Below, piece after piece: positions 23,379-32,155 of a stretch of DNA of 64,000 nucleotides. The DNA comes from Ectopseudomonas guguanensis. GTDB taxonomy: Bacteria > Pseudomonadota > Gammaproteobacteria > Pseudomonadales > Pseudomonadaceae. The notes below the pieces were generated by a model, which was not told the origin of the DNA, did no database searches, and saw only the letters and a list, made by a program, of their open reading frames with translations. Each line of letters starts with the position of its first letter. Positions within the stretch are counted from its first letter, which is position 1. The DNA is taken from the NCBI RefSeq assembly GCF_900104265.1, contig NZ_FNJJ01000012.1:79983-143982 (forward strand), read 5' to 3'. Made by a program: the position numbers and the translations under genes.

Positions 23379-25286
23379 ATGCAGCGTTCAATTGCCACCG
23401 TGTCCCTCAGCGGTACCCTGCCCGAGAAGCTCGAAGCCATTGCTGCTGCCGGCTTTGACGGTGTGGAAATCTTCGAGAACGACCTGCTCTACTACGACGG
23501 CAGCCCCGGCGAAATCCGCAAGCGCTGCGCTGACCTCGGCTTGGCCATCACCCTGTTCCAGCCATTTCGTGATTTCGAAGGCTGTCGCCGCGACCGTCTG
23601 CAGCGCAACATCGACCGTGCCGAGCGCAAGTTCGATCTGATGCAGGAACTGGGCACCGACCTGGTGCTGGTGTGCAGCAACGTCGCCGCCGACTCGCTGG
23701 GCGATGATGAAATCCTCATCGATGATTTGCGCCTGCTCGGCGAACGTGCAGGCGCACGTGGCCTGCGCATCGGTTATGAAGCGCTGGCCTGGGGGCGTCA
23801 CGTCAACACCTACCAGCAGGTATGGAACCTGGTGCGTCAGGTCGACCATCCGGCTGTCGGGGTGATCCTCGACAGTTTCCATACCCTGTCGCTCAAGGGC
23901 GATCCGGCGGCCATCGCCGATATTCCGGGCGACAAGATCTTCTTCGTGCAGATGGCCGATGCGCCGATTCTTGCGATGGACGTGCTGGAGTGGAGCCGAC
24001 ACTTCCGCTGCTTCCCAGGGCAGGGAGAATTCGATCTGGCGGGTTTCCTCGCTCCCATCCTGCGTAGCGGTTATCGCGGTCCGTTGTCGCTGGAGATCTT
24101 CAACGATGGATTCCGCGCCGCGCCACCTCGGCAGAACGCCGCCGACGGTCTGCGCTCGCTGCTCTATCTCGAGGAAAAGACCTACAAGCGTCTGGAGAAA
24201 GAGGGTTATCAGATCGAGCCAGGCGTGCTCTTCACCCCGCCAGCCGCCCACCGCTACGACGGTGTCGAGTTTCTTGAGTTCGCCGTCGACGAGGCCGTCG
24301 GCGCACGTCTGTCCGGCTGGCTGGAGCGCCTGGGCTTTGTTCGTGCCGGGCAGCATCGCTCCAAGGATGTCAGCCTGCTGCGTCAGGGTGACATCAACAT
24401 CGTGCTCAACGCCGAGCCTTACTCCTTTGCCCACAACTTCTTCGAGTCGCACGGTCCTTCGCTCTGCGCCACTGCACTGCGGGTGAGAAGCGGCGCTGAG
24501 GCATTGCAGCGTGCCTGTGACTACCGCGGCCAGCCCTATCGTGGCCTGGTCGGACCCAACGAGCGGGAAATTCCAGCCGTGCGCGCGCCGGACGGTAGCC
24601 TGATCTATCTGGTAGAGCAGGGCGGAGAAGGGCAGACCATCTACGACACCGATTTCAGCCTCGATGCCAGCGCTCAGGTCAGCGGTGGGCTGCAACGGAT
24701 CGATCACATGGCGTTGGCGCTGCCGGCCGATTCGCTCGACAGCTGGGTGCTGTTCTACAAGAGCCTGCTGGATTTCGAGGCCGACGACGAGGTGGTGCTG
24801 CCCGATCCCTACGGGCTGGTGAAAAGTCGGGCGATTCGCAGCCGCTGCAGCTCGATTCGCCTGCCGCTGAACATCTCCGAGAACCGCAACACTGCCATCG
24901 CCCATGCGCTGTCCAGCTATCAGGGCTCCGGCGTGCATCACATCGCCTTTTCCTGCGATGACATCTTCGCCGAGGTGGCACGGGCCAAGGAGGCCGGCGT
25001 GCCGCTGCTGGAGATTCCGCTGAACTACTACGACGACCTGGCCGCACGCTTCGATTTCGACGACGAGTTCCTCAGCGAGCTGGCCTATTACAACGTGCTC
25101 TACGACCGTGATGCCCAGGGCGGTGAGCTGTTCCACGTCTATACTGAGCCGTTCGAGGAGCGCTTCTTCTTCGAAATCATTCAGCGCAAGGGCGACTACG
25201 TGGGCTACGGTGCGGCCAACGTCGCGGTACGCCTGGCGGCCATGGCCAAGGCGCGCAGCGGTGGCTTGAAGCGTCCGCGCCTGTGA
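23379..25286 (+). CDS. quiC: 3-dehydroshikimate dehydratase, two-domain QuiC type
   Basis: This enzyme converts 3-dehydroshikimate to protocatechuate, joining the hydroaromatic route to pca. The 635-residue protein is a fusion: an N-terminal sugar-isomerase TIM barrel (about 1-285) and a C-terminal HPPD-like vicinal-oxygen-chelate domain (about 290-620), the layout of P. putida QuiC1. The expected metal ligands are visible at Glu134, Asp165, Gln191 and Glu239, with His168 near the site. A composite operator lies upstream and a TetR gene follows. Confidence 0.95.
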   Translation: MQRSIATVSLSGTLPEKLEAIAAAGFDGVEIFENDLLYYDGSPGEIRKRCADLGLAITLFQPFRDFEGCRRDRLQRNIDRAERKFDLMQELGTDLVLVCSNVAADSLGDDEILIDDLRLLGERAGARGLRIGYEALAWGRHVNTYQQVWNLVRQVDHPAVGVILDSFHTLSLKGDPAAIADIPGDKIFFVQMADAPILAMDVLEWSRHFRCFPGQGEFDLAGFLAPILRSGYRGPLSLEIFNDGFRAAPPRQNAADGLRSLLYLEEKTYKRLEKEGYQIEPGVLFTPPAAHRYDGVEFLEFAVDEAVGARLSGWLERLGFVRAGQHRSKDVSLLRQGDINIVLNAEPYSFAHNFFESHGPSLCATALRVRSGAEALQRACDYRGQPYRGLVGPNEREIPAVRAPDGSLIYLVEQGGEGQTIYDTDFSLDASAQVSGGLQRIDHMALALPADSLDSWVLFYKSLLDFEADDEVVLPDPYGLVKSRAIRSRCSSIRLPLNISENRNTAIAHALSSYQGSGVHHIAFSCDDIFAEVARAKEAGVPLLEIPLNYYDDLAARFDFDDEFLSELAYYNVLYDRDAQGGELFHVYTEPFEERFFFEIIQRKGDYVGYGAANVAVRLAAMAKARSGGLKRPRL

Positions 25287-25385
25287 GCAGGCTCGCGCGG
25301 CAGCCTGTCCGGTTGCCGCTGCCCGGCTCCTGCGCGGCCTGCCATAATCCGCTTCATCGATACCTATAAAAAAGACCATTGCCGT

Positions 25386-26057
25386 ATGACCGAAGCCGTT
25401 GCCAACCTGGCCAGCCAACCTACCGAGGTGGTGCGCAAGGTACGTAAGAACAACCCGGAGAAGACCCGCGAGAGCATTCTCCAAGCCGCCATCACGGAGT
25501 TCGTCCAGCAGGGCCTGTCCGGCGCCCGGGTGGATGCCATTGCCGAGCGTACCGCGACCTCGAAGCGGATGATCTATTACTACTTCGGCAGCAAAGAGCA
25601 GCTCTACCTCGAGGTACTGGTCAAGCTCTACGGTGATATCCGCGGTACTGAGAGCCGCCTCGACCTGGCGTCCCTGCCGCCGGTGCTGGCGATCCGTCGA
25701 CTGGTGGAGTTCACCTTCGATCACCACGACCGCAATGTCGACTTCGTGCGCATCGTCAGTATCGAGAACATCCACTACGGTGAGTACGTCAAGCAGTCGC
25801 CGGCCATCCGTCAGATGAGCAACGTGGTGCTCGATACCCTCGGCAAGACCCTGCGACGCGGTGCGGAAGAGGGTGTGTTCCGCCCTGATATCGATGTGCT
25901 CGACGTGCATCTGCTGATCAGCTCGTTCTGCTTCTATCGGGTATCCAACCGCCACACCTTCGGCGAAATCTTCCAGATCGATCTGCCTGACGAGCAGGTC
26001 AAGCAGCGCCACAAGGCGATGATCTGCGAGGCTGTGTTGCGTTATATCCAGGGCTGA
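25386..26057 (+). CDS. TetR-family transcriptional regulator of the hydroaromatic genes
   Basis: The 223-residue protein has an N-terminal TetR helix-turn-helix (residues ~25-70: ESILQAAITEFVQQGLSGAR, then VDAIAERTATSKRMIYYYFGSKEQLY) and a helical ligand domain. It lies between quiC and the convergent aroQ-aroE operon, and a dyad around AACTGGTT present before iclR/tct, quiC and aroQ is its likely operator. The probable effector is a pathway compound such as shikimate, quinate or protocatechuate (inference). A REP arm and a terminator follow. Confidence 0.88.
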   Translation: MTEAVANLASQPTEVVRKVRKNNPEKTRESILQAAITEFVQQGLSGARVDAIAERTATSKRMIYYYFGSKEQLYLEVLVKLYGDIRGTESRLDLASLPPVLAIRRLVEFTFDHHDRNVDFVRIVSIENIHYGEYVKQSPAIRQMSNVVLDTLGKTLRRGAEEGVFRPDIDVLDVHLLISSFCFYRVSNRHTFGEIFQIDLPDEQVKQRHKAMICEAVLRYIQG

Positions 26058-26059
26058 AA

Positions 26060-26080
26060 GTAGCCCGGATGCAATCCGGG
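26060..26080. repeat. Single REP arm (GTAGCCCGGATGCAATCCGGG)
   Basis: A short palindrome of the CCCGGATGCAATCCGGG family lies immediately after the TetR stop codon. Confidence 0.75.
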
Positions 26081-26114
26081 AAGTGTTCTGCGCTGCCTGC
26101 AACCACCCAAAAGC

Positions 26115-26151
26115 AAAGCCCCTGAGCGCAAGGCTGCGTTCAGGGGCTTTT
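26115..26151 (+). terminator. Rho-independent terminator after the TetR gene
   Basis: AAAGCCCCTGA and TCAGGGGCTTT form an 11-bp stem around a 14-nt loop, followed by a short T run. An A run on the other side makes it potentially bidirectional for the convergent aroE. Confidence 0.85.
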
Positions 26152-26165
26152 CGGTTGCAGTTTTT

Positions 26166-26311
26166 CAGAGGGTGTTTACAAGATAGGCGAACGAAGGCAA
26201 GACAAGGCGAAAGCGATCGAGAAAGCGGAGTTTACGAGCTGTAAATGAGCATTTCGAGATCGTTTTCAACGCAGTATTGCCAAGTGCAGCCATTTTGTAG
26301 ACACCCTCTCA
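26166..26311. repeat. MITE-like palindromic element, copy 1
   Basis: Inverted ends CAGAGGGTGTTTACAA and TGTAGACACCCTCTCAG enclose ~115 bp with the core TTTACGAGCTGTAAATGAGC. The core, read on the other strand, matches copy 2 at 40037-40182, but the terminal repeats differ. The TGA stop of aroE (26309-26311) lies in the right end. Confidence 0.75.
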
Positions 26312-27160
26312 GAAACTGGCGAAGTGCGCCTGCATACGTTCGGCATCGGCCGGGCGGCCGCTGAACAGTTCGAACGCCTTGACCGCCTGGAACACCGCCA
26401 TGGTGCCGCCATCCAGCGTGCGGCAGCCGAGTACGCGGGCGTGGCGCAACAGCTCGGTCTCCAGTGGGAAATAGATAATCTCCGCGACCCACAATCCGGC
26501 ATGTAGCAGCTCCACCGGTAGCGGCGTACCTGGCAGCTTGGCCATGCCGACCGGGGTGGTGTTGACCAGGCCGTCGGCTGCGGCGACTTCGCTGGCCAGG
26601 TCGTCACCTGCAATGGCCCGCTCGGCACCGAAGTGCGCATTGAGATTGTCCGCCAGGGCCCGGGCGCGGCCGGGCTCCACCTCGAAAAGGCACAGTCGCT
26701 CGACACCCTCGGCAAGCAGGGCATGCGCCACGGCAGCGCCGGCCCCGCCCGCGCCCATCTGCACCACGCGCCGACGGGGGACGTTGGGCAGGCCCCGCCG
26801 AAAGCCCTCGGCGAAGCCCAGGCAGTCGGTATTGTGGCCGACGCGCTTGCCATCCTTGAGTACCACGGTGTTCACCGCCCCGATGCCACGGGCTTCGTCC
26901 GACAGCTCGTCGAGCAGCGGGATGATCGCCTGCTTGGCCGGGAAGGTGATGTTGAGGCCGGTAAAACCCATGTGCTGCGCGGCATTGAGCAAGCTCGGCA
27001 GGGCATCGAGATCCAGGCCGAGCTGGTCCAGGTCGATCAGCCGGTAGAGATAGCGCAGGCCCTGCGCATCACCCTCGCGTTCGTGCAGGGCAGGGGTACG
27101 GGAGGCCTGGATACCGCGACCGATCAGGCCGGCAAGAATGCCGGAAGAAAGCGACGACAT
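26309..27160 (-). CDS. aroE: Catabolic quinate/shikimate dehydrogenase (QsuD/RifI-like AroE family)
   Basis: The 283-residue protein has the two-domain AroE fold with catalytic Lys in NITFPAKQ and Asp in NTDCLGF. The substrate motif is SRTPALHE rather than the biosynthetic SxSPxxHN, as in Corynebacterium QsuD, and the cofactor loop reads CLFEVEPGRA with an acidic residue, instead of the NRT motif that marks NADP use. Both point to an NAD-dependent catabolic quinate/shikimate dehydrogenase. It starts 4 bp after the aroQ stop. The stop lies in a MITE end. Biosynthetic AroE activity is less likely. Confidence 0.88.
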   Translation of the reverse strand: MSSLSSGILAGLIGRGIQASRTPALHEREGDAQGLRYLYRLIDLDQLGLDLDALPSLLNAAQHMGFTGLNITFPAKQAIIPLLDELSDEARGIGAVNTVVLKDGKRVGHNTDCLGFAEGFRRGLPNVPRRRVVQMGAGGAGAAVAHALLAEGVERLCLFEVEPGRARALADNLNAHFGAERAIAGDDLASEVAAADGLVNTTPVGMAKLPGTPLPVELLHAGLWVAEIIYFPLETELLRHARVLGCRTLDGGTMAVFQAVKAFELFSGRPADAERMQAHFASF

Positions 27161-27164
27161 GAGC

Positions 27165-27605
27165 TTATCCCTTGAGCGATTGAGCGAAGTACTGCAGCCC
27201 AAGGCGATAGCCCTGGCTGCCGAGCCCGCAGATGACGCCTACGGCGATGGAGGAAACGAAGGAGTGATGACGGAACGGCTCGCGCTTGTGCACGTTGGAC
27301 AGGTGCACTTCGATCACCGGCAATTCGCTGGCCACCAGGGCGTCACGGATCGCCACCGAGGTGTGGGTCCAGGCTGCGGGGTTGATCAGGATGCCGGCGC
27401 AGCGTCCACGCGCGGTGTGGATCCAGTCGAGCACTTCACCTTCGTGGTTGGTCTGGCGAAACTCGATTGTCAGGCCTTGTTCGGCGGCGGTATCGGCGCA
27501 AAGCCGGGAAATGTCGGCGAGGGTTTCGTGGCCGTAGGTAGCCGGCTCGCGCGTACCGAGCAGGTTCAGATTGGGGCCGTTGAGTACCAGAATGCAGGGC
27601 GTCAT
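27165..27605 (-). CDS. aroQ: Type II 3-dehydroquinate dehydratase
   Basis: This 146-residue enzyme interconverts 3-dehydroquinate and 3-dehydroshikimate. The type II signature is clear: LNGPNLNLLGTREPATYGH with the catalytic Tyr, INPAAWTHTS, and EVHLSNVHKREPFRHHS. It is co-encoded with the catabolic dehydrogenase and so probably serves quinate breakdown rather than aromatic synthesis. ATG 27605 (MTPCILVLNGPN) is chosen over the upstream ATG at 27641 because it matches the family N-terminus. A TetR-type operator lies 37-56 bp upstream. Confidence 0.95.
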   Translation of the reverse strand: MTPCILVLNGPNLNLLGTREPATYGHETLADISRLCADTAAEQGLTIEFRQTNHEGEVLDWIHTARGRCAGILINPAAWTHTSVAIRDALVASELPVIEVHLSNVHKREPFRHHSFVSSIAVGVICGLGSQGYRLGLQYFAQSLKG

Positions 27606-27641
27606 GGGGTGTCTCTTGTTGTTGTGACGTGACTGCAGCAA

Positions 27642-27661
27642 AATGTACTAACTGGTTAATT
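27642..27661 (-). promoter_or_regulatory. TetR-type operator in the aroQ-aroE promoter
   Basis: AATGTACTAACTGGTTAATT carries the dyad found at 19592 and 23215. On the minus strand a TTGACT (-35-like, 27668-27663) precedes it and TACATT (-10-like) ends it, so the dyad would cover the promoter spacer. No GTTCGAT box is present here, unlike at iclR and quiC. Confidence 0.6.
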
Positions 27662-27705
27662 CAGTCAATTATGTGACTGCCGTCTCCCAAGGGGGCAGCG
27701 CTACC

Positions 27706-27728
27706 CGACGCCCCTGGCAGGGGCGTCG
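27706..27728. other. Hairpin after wspR
   Basis: CGACGCCCCTGGCAGGGGCGTCG is a strong 9-bp stem without a T tract between the convergent ends of wspR and the aroQ promoter. It may help end or stabilise the wsp transcript. Confidence 0.45.
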
Positions 27729-27814
27729 AGCTCAGCGAATATGCGGGTTGCGACGGGTGAGGCAAGGACAGGAAAAGTGGGCGGTTATCGGCCGCTTGAT
27801 ACGGGTGGCGTGGC

Positions 27815-28837
27815 TCAGCCGTTTTCTCCCCCCTGCACCACCTGATTGCGCCCGCTGTGCTTGGCCAGGTACAGGCCTTCGTCGGCCTTGATCACCAGGC
27901 TCAGCGGATCATGTTCCACCGAAGGGCGGATGGTGGCGATGCCGATGCTCACGCTGATCGGCGAGCCTGGTGTGGGCAGGTCGTGGGGGATGCCCAGCGC
28001 CTCGACCGCACGGCGGATCTTTTCCGCCTGCAGGCGCGCGCCGCCAGCGGCGGTGCCGGGCATGATCACGGCGAATTCTTCGCCGCCGTAGCGCGCAGCC
28101 AGGTCGGTGGCGCGCGTGCAGCTGTTGCGTAGCGATTCGCCGACACGGCGCAGAACGTCGTCGCCGGCGACATGTCCGTGCTGGTCGTTGTAGGCCTTGA
28201 AGTAGTCCACGTCGATCATCAGCAGCGACAGCTCGCTCTGATCGCGCAGCGCACGGCTCCACTCGATCTCCAGGTACTCGTCGAAATAGCGCCGGTTGGC
28301 CAGGCCGGTGAGGCTGTCGGACTTGATCAGGCGCTGCAGAACCAGGTTGGTGTCGAGCAACTGTTGCTGGCTCTCGCGCAGGGCGCGATAGGCCTCGTCG
28401 CGCTGCAGCATGGTCAGGTAGGAGCGCGAGTGGTAGCGGATGCGGGCGAGCAGTTCGATCACGTCCGGCAGCTTGACCAGATAATCGTTGGCGCCAGCGG
28501 CGAAGGCGGCGCTCTTGACCTTGGGTTCTTCCTTGGTCGACAGCACGATGATCGGCACGTCACGCAGGCCGGGTGCGGTGCGGTACTGGGCGAGCAGTTC
28601 GAGGCCGTCGACGCCGGGCATGATCAGGTCCTGCAGGATCACTGTCGGCTTGATCTGCTGGGCCACGCTCAGTGCCTGATGCGGGTCGGAGCAGAAGTGG
28701 AAGTCGATATCGCTTTCCTCGCTCAGCGCCCGTCGCACGGCTTCGCCGATCATGGCTTGGTCGTCGACCAGCAGCACCATCATCGAATAGTCGGGCAGGC
28801 CGTGATAATGACTGGGGTTCGCTTGAGCACGTTGCAT
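27815..28837 (-). CDS. wspR: WspR, diguanylate cyclase response regulator
   Basis: This is the output of the Wsp system: it makes c-di-GMP when phosphorylated by WspE. The 340-residue protein has an N-terminal receiver domain with phospho-acceptor Asp70 (QDLIMPG) and a C-terminal GGDEF domain with the intact YGGEEF signature near residue 250. The start at 28837 follows GGCGGAG. It is the last gene of the operon, 61 bp after wspF. Confidence 0.96.
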   Translation of the reverse strand: MQRAQANPSHYHGLPDYSMMVLLVDDQAMIGEAVRRALSEESDIDFHFCSDPHQALSVAQQIKPTVILQDLIMPGVDGLELLAQYRTAPGLRDVPIIVLSTKEEPKVKSAAFAAGANDYLVKLPDVIELLARIRYHSRSYLTMLQRDEAYRALRESQQQLLDTNLVLQRLIKSDSLTGLANRRYFDEYLEIEWSRALRDQSELSLLMIDVDYFKAYNDQHGHVAGDDVLRRVGESLRNSCTRATDLAARYGGEEFAVIMPGTAAGGARLQAEKIRRAVEALGIPHDLPTPGSPISVSIGIATIRPSVEHDPLSLVIKADEGLYLAKHSGRNQVVQGGENG

Positions 28838-28898
28838 GAGTGCGTCTCCGCCTTTGTTTTCGTAAGTTGCGCAGCTGTCTGGAGCGTGGTCGGCGTCG

Positions 28899-29903
28899 TC
28901 AGCCGAGGCGCTCGATCAGACGCGCCGCGATTCTGTCCAGAGGTAGCACCTCCGTGGCGGCGTCCAATGCCACTGCAGCCTTGGGCATGCCGTAGACGGC
29001 GCTGCTGGCCTGGTCCTGGGCGATGGTGTGAAAGCCGCGCTCGCGCATCAGCTTCAGGCCCCTGGCGCCGTCGCGACCCATGCCGGTAAGCAGCACACCG
29101 ATCGCTTCCCCTCGCCAATGGCTGGCCACACTCTCGAAGAATACATCGATGGACGGCCGGTAGACCTGGTCGGCCGGCTCGCGTCGGTACACCAGGCGTC
29201 CCTCGGGCGCGAGGTACAGGTGGTTGTTGGTGCCGGCCAGGAGGACGCTGGCCGGCTGCAGCACTTCGCCTTCGCGTGCCAGGCGCACGGGCATGTGCGA
29301 TTCGCTGGCCAGCCACTGCGCCATGCCGGCGGCGAAGACTTCATCGACGTGCTGCACCAGCACGATGCTGGCGGGAAAGTCCGCCGGCATCTGCCGCAGC
29401 AGCTCCACCAGCGAGGCCGGACCGCCGGCCGAGGCGCCGATGGCCACCAGGCGCTTGCCGCGATTGTCGGTGCTGCGCAGCGGTGTCGGTTTGACCGAGC
29501 GCGAGGTCTTGTGGCCGATCATCCAGGCGATGTTGTGAATCTTGCGCCGAACGGCCGCAGCGTCCAGCACCTGCTGCGGGCCGAGCGACGGCGCGGCGAC
29601 CACATCCAGCGCGCCGGCGCCCATGGCATCGAATACCCGCGACATGTTGCGTTCGACGTCCGAGGTGACGATGAGAATAGCGCAGGGCGTGTCGTGCATG
29701 ATCCGTCGCGTCGCCTCGACGCCGTCCATGCCGGGCATGAGCATGTCCATCAGCAGCAGGTCGGGCAGGTCGTCGCGGCAGCGGCTGACCGCTTCCTCGC
29801 CGTTGGCGGCGACCCAGATCAGCTGATATTCGGGTTCGGCCGCCAGGGCGCGGCGCAGGGCTTCGACGGCCAGGGGCATGTCGTTGGCGATGGCGATCCT
29901 CAT
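28899..29903 (-). CDS. wspF: WspF, CheB-like receiver-methylesterase
   Basis: This CheB homologue removes methyl groups from WspA and resets the Wsp complex; loss-of-function mutants give wrinkly colonies in other pseudomonads (established). The 334-residue protein has a receiver domain with Asp53 (LLMDMLMPGMDG) and a methylesterase domain with the serine motif AIGASAGGPASL, His in VQHVDEVF and Asp in GMGRDGARG. Its start overlaps the wspE stop by ATGA. Confidence 0.95.
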   Translation of the reverse strand: MRIAIANDMPLAVEALRRALAAEPEYQLIWVAANGEEAVSRCRDDLPDLLLMDMLMPGMDGVEATRRIMHDTPCAILIVTSDVERNMSRVFDAMGAGALDVVAAPSLGPQQVLDAAAVRRKIHNIAWMIGHKTSRSVKPTPLRSTDNRGKRLVAIGASAGGPASLVELLRQMPADFPASIVLVQHVDEVFAAGMAQWLASESHMPVRLAREGEVLQPASVLLAGTNNHLYLAPEGRLVYRREPADQVYRPSIDVFFESVASHWRGEAIGVLLTGMGRDGARGLKLMRERGFHTIAQDQASSAVYGMPKAAVALDAATEVLPLDRIAARLIERLG

Positions 29904-32155
29904 TCGCGGGCCTCACCGATCAGGGTTTGTACGGCGTCCAGCAGTGCTTCGTCGTGGAAGCTGGCCTTGGCCAGGTAGTAGTCGGCGCCGGCCTCCAGGC
30001 CGCGGCGCCGGTCCTCTTCGCGATCCTTGTAGGACACCACCATCACCGGCAGCGAGCGCAGGCGCGGATCCTGGCGCACCTGGGTGACCAGTTCGATGCC
30101 GTCCATGCGCGGCATATCGATGTCGGTGATCAGCAGGTCGAAAGGCTCGGCGCGCAGGGCGTTCCAGCCGTCCATGCCATCCACGGCCACCGCCACCTGG
30201 TAGCCACGGCTGAGCAGCAGCTTGCGCTCCAGCTCACGCACCGTCAGCGAATCGTCCACCACCAGCACGCGCTTGCTGACGGCCTGGCGCACGTTGCCGG
30301 CGTGGTCGACACGCTCCAGATGACCGTCGCCGAGCAGCTTGCCCACGGAGTTGAGCAGGTCGTCGACGTCGAGGATCAGCACTGGCGTGCCATCGTGCAG
30401 CAAGGCGCCGGCGGCGACGTCGCGTACCTTGCCCAGGCGCGCATCGAGCGGCATCAGCACCAGGGTGAATTCGCCGAGGAAGGCCTCGACCGCCAGGCCG
30501 TGATATTGCTCGCGGTCGCGGATCAGCACGATGGGAATGCTGTCATCGTCGCCCTGTTTCTCGCTGCATTGCAGCAATTGGGCTGCGGATATCAGGCCGA
30601 CGTGTTCGTTCTCCAGCCAGAAGTGCTGACGCCCCTCGAGCTGGACGATGGCGCTGCGTGGCAGGCGCAGCATGCGCTCGATCTGCGCCAACGGGAAGGC
30701 GTAGGCCTCGCCGCCGATGCTCACCACCAGGGCGCGCACCACCGAAAGAGTCAGCGGCAGTTCGAGGTGGAACAGGCAGCCCTGGTCGGGGCTTTGCAAC
30801 AGCCTGACGTTGCCGCGCATGCGACGGATTTCGTGTTGCACCACGTCCAGGCCGACGCCTCGGCCGGAGACTTCGGTGACCTGCTGGCTCATGCTGAAAC
30901 CGGGCAGGAAGAGGAAGGCCAGTAGCTCTTCCTCGGTCATCTGCTCGACCTGCTCGGCGGTGGCGAAGCGACGCTTGATCACCGCCTGGCCGACCCGCTC
31001 GAGGTCGATGCCGGCCCCGTCGTCAGCGACTTCCAGGACCAGCATGCCGGCATGATGACGGGCGCGCAGCTGCACCACGCCTTCTTCCGCCTTGCCCTTG
31101 CGCGCACGCAGCGCCGGTGGCTCGATACCGTGGTCCACGGCATTGCGCAGCAGGTGCGTCAGCGGCGCTTCCAGACGCTCCAGCACGTCGCGGTCGACCT
31201 GGGTGTTCTCGCCCTCGATCTCCAGACGTACCTGTTTGCCGAGCGAACGGCCAAGGTCGCGCAGCATGCGCGTCTGCCCGGTCAATACATCGGCGAACGG
31301 ACGCATGCGCGAGGCCAGGGCCAGGTCGTACAGCTGCTGCGTGCGCTGTCCGCCATACCAGACGAAGTCGTCGAACAGTTCCTGGTGCGCCTGCAGCTGT
31401 TGCTGGCATTCCAGCAACAGGTTGCGGCTTTCGGTGAACAGTGCCTGCGCAGTGGCGTCCAGGTCGGTGCCCAGCAGGTGCTCGCGCAATGTCTCCAGCG
31501 TGCGCCGTGCCGATTCCTGCTGGCGCTTTAGGCGATGCAGGGACTCGTTCAGCGGCTTGGTGCGCTGGAACTCCACCAGCGATTTGCCGGACAGATCGAT
31601 CAGGTGGTCGAAACGCTCGGCCGATACCCGCAGCACGCGGCTGTTGCGTTCCTCGCCTGGCATCTCCGCCGGCTGCGCGCCGGCTGCCTCGGGCTGTCTG
31701 GGCTCAGCGCTTTGCTGCGGCAGCAGAGTGCTGTTGTCGGGCTGCGTGCGTAGTGCCGGCACGGCATTGCCGAGCAGCATCTGCAGGCGTGCGGTAAGGC
31801 TTTCCACCCGCGCTTGCACCCCGTCATCCTGCTGCGCCTGGCCGATGCGCAGGAGCAGGTCGGAGCCTTGCAGCAATGCATCGATATGATCGGGCAGCAG
31901 GCGCAACAGGCCTTCCTGGGCGGCGACCAGCAGGTCCTCCATGGCGTGGGCGACCTGCACGCCGTTGTCCAGGCCGACGATACGCGCCGCGCCCTTGAGC
32001 GAGTGCGCGGCGCGCATGCAGGCTTCCAGCTGGCCGGCATTGCCGGGGTCACGCTCGAGAATCAGCAGGCCGGTGTCGAGCACCTGCTTCTGCGCCTCGG
32101 CCTCCAGCCGGAACAGGTCAAGCAGCGATGCATCCCTCATCTGGTCCGGTGTCAC
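29900..32155 (-). CDS. wspE: WspE, CheA-type hybrid histidine kinase
   Basis: The 751-residue kinase phosphorylates WspR and WspF. Domains in order: Hpt with His51 (AAHSLKGAARIV), dimerisation, HATPase (NAVDHGIEPP and SGRGVGLDVV boxes), a CheW-like regulatory domain, and a C-terminal receiver (LLITDIDMPRMDG). The start at 32155 overlaps the end of wspD. This CheA-REC fusion is typical of Wsp systems. Confidence 0.95.
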   Translation of the reverse strand: MTPDQMRDASLLDLFRLEAEAQKQVLDTGLLILERDPGNAGQLEACMRAAHSLKGAARIVGLDNGVQVAHAMEDLLVAAQEGLLRLLPDHIDALLQGSDLLLRIGQAQQDDGVQARVESLTARLQMLLGNAVPALRTQPDNSTLLPQQSAEPRQPEAAGAQPAEMPGEERNSRVLRVSAERFDHLIDLSGKSLVEFQRTKPLNESLHRLKRQQESARRTLETLREHLLGTDLDATAQALFTESRNLLLECQQQLQAHQELFDDFVWYGGQRTQQLYDLALASRMRPFADVLTGQTRMLRDLGRSLGKQVRLEIEGENTQVDRDVLERLEAPLTHLLRNAVDHGIEPPALRARKGKAEEGVVQLRARHHAGMLVLEVADDGAGIDLERVGQAVIKRRFATAEQVEQMTEEELLAFLFLPGFSMSQQVTEVSGRGVGLDVVQHEIRRMRGNVRLLQSPDQGCLFHLELPLTLSVVRALVVSIGGEAYAFPLAQIERMLRLPRSAIVQLEGRQHFWLENEHVGLISAAQLLQCSEKQGDDDSIPIVLIRDREQYHGLAVEAFLGEFTLVLMPLDARLGKVRDVAAGALLHDGTPVLILDVDDLLNSVGKLLGDGHLERVDHAGNVRQAVSKRVLVVDDSLTVRELERKLLLSRGYQVAVAVDGMDGWNALRAEPFDLLITDIDMPRMDGIELVTQVRQDPRLRSLPVMVVSYKDREEDRRRGLEAGADYYLAKASFHDEALLDAVQTLIGEARE

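Noticed and set aside
23388..26102. 904-codon minus-strand open frame over quiC and the TetR gene
   Set aside because: Antisense shadow; low-complexity composition and no ribosome site, while quiC metal ligands are intact on the plus strand.
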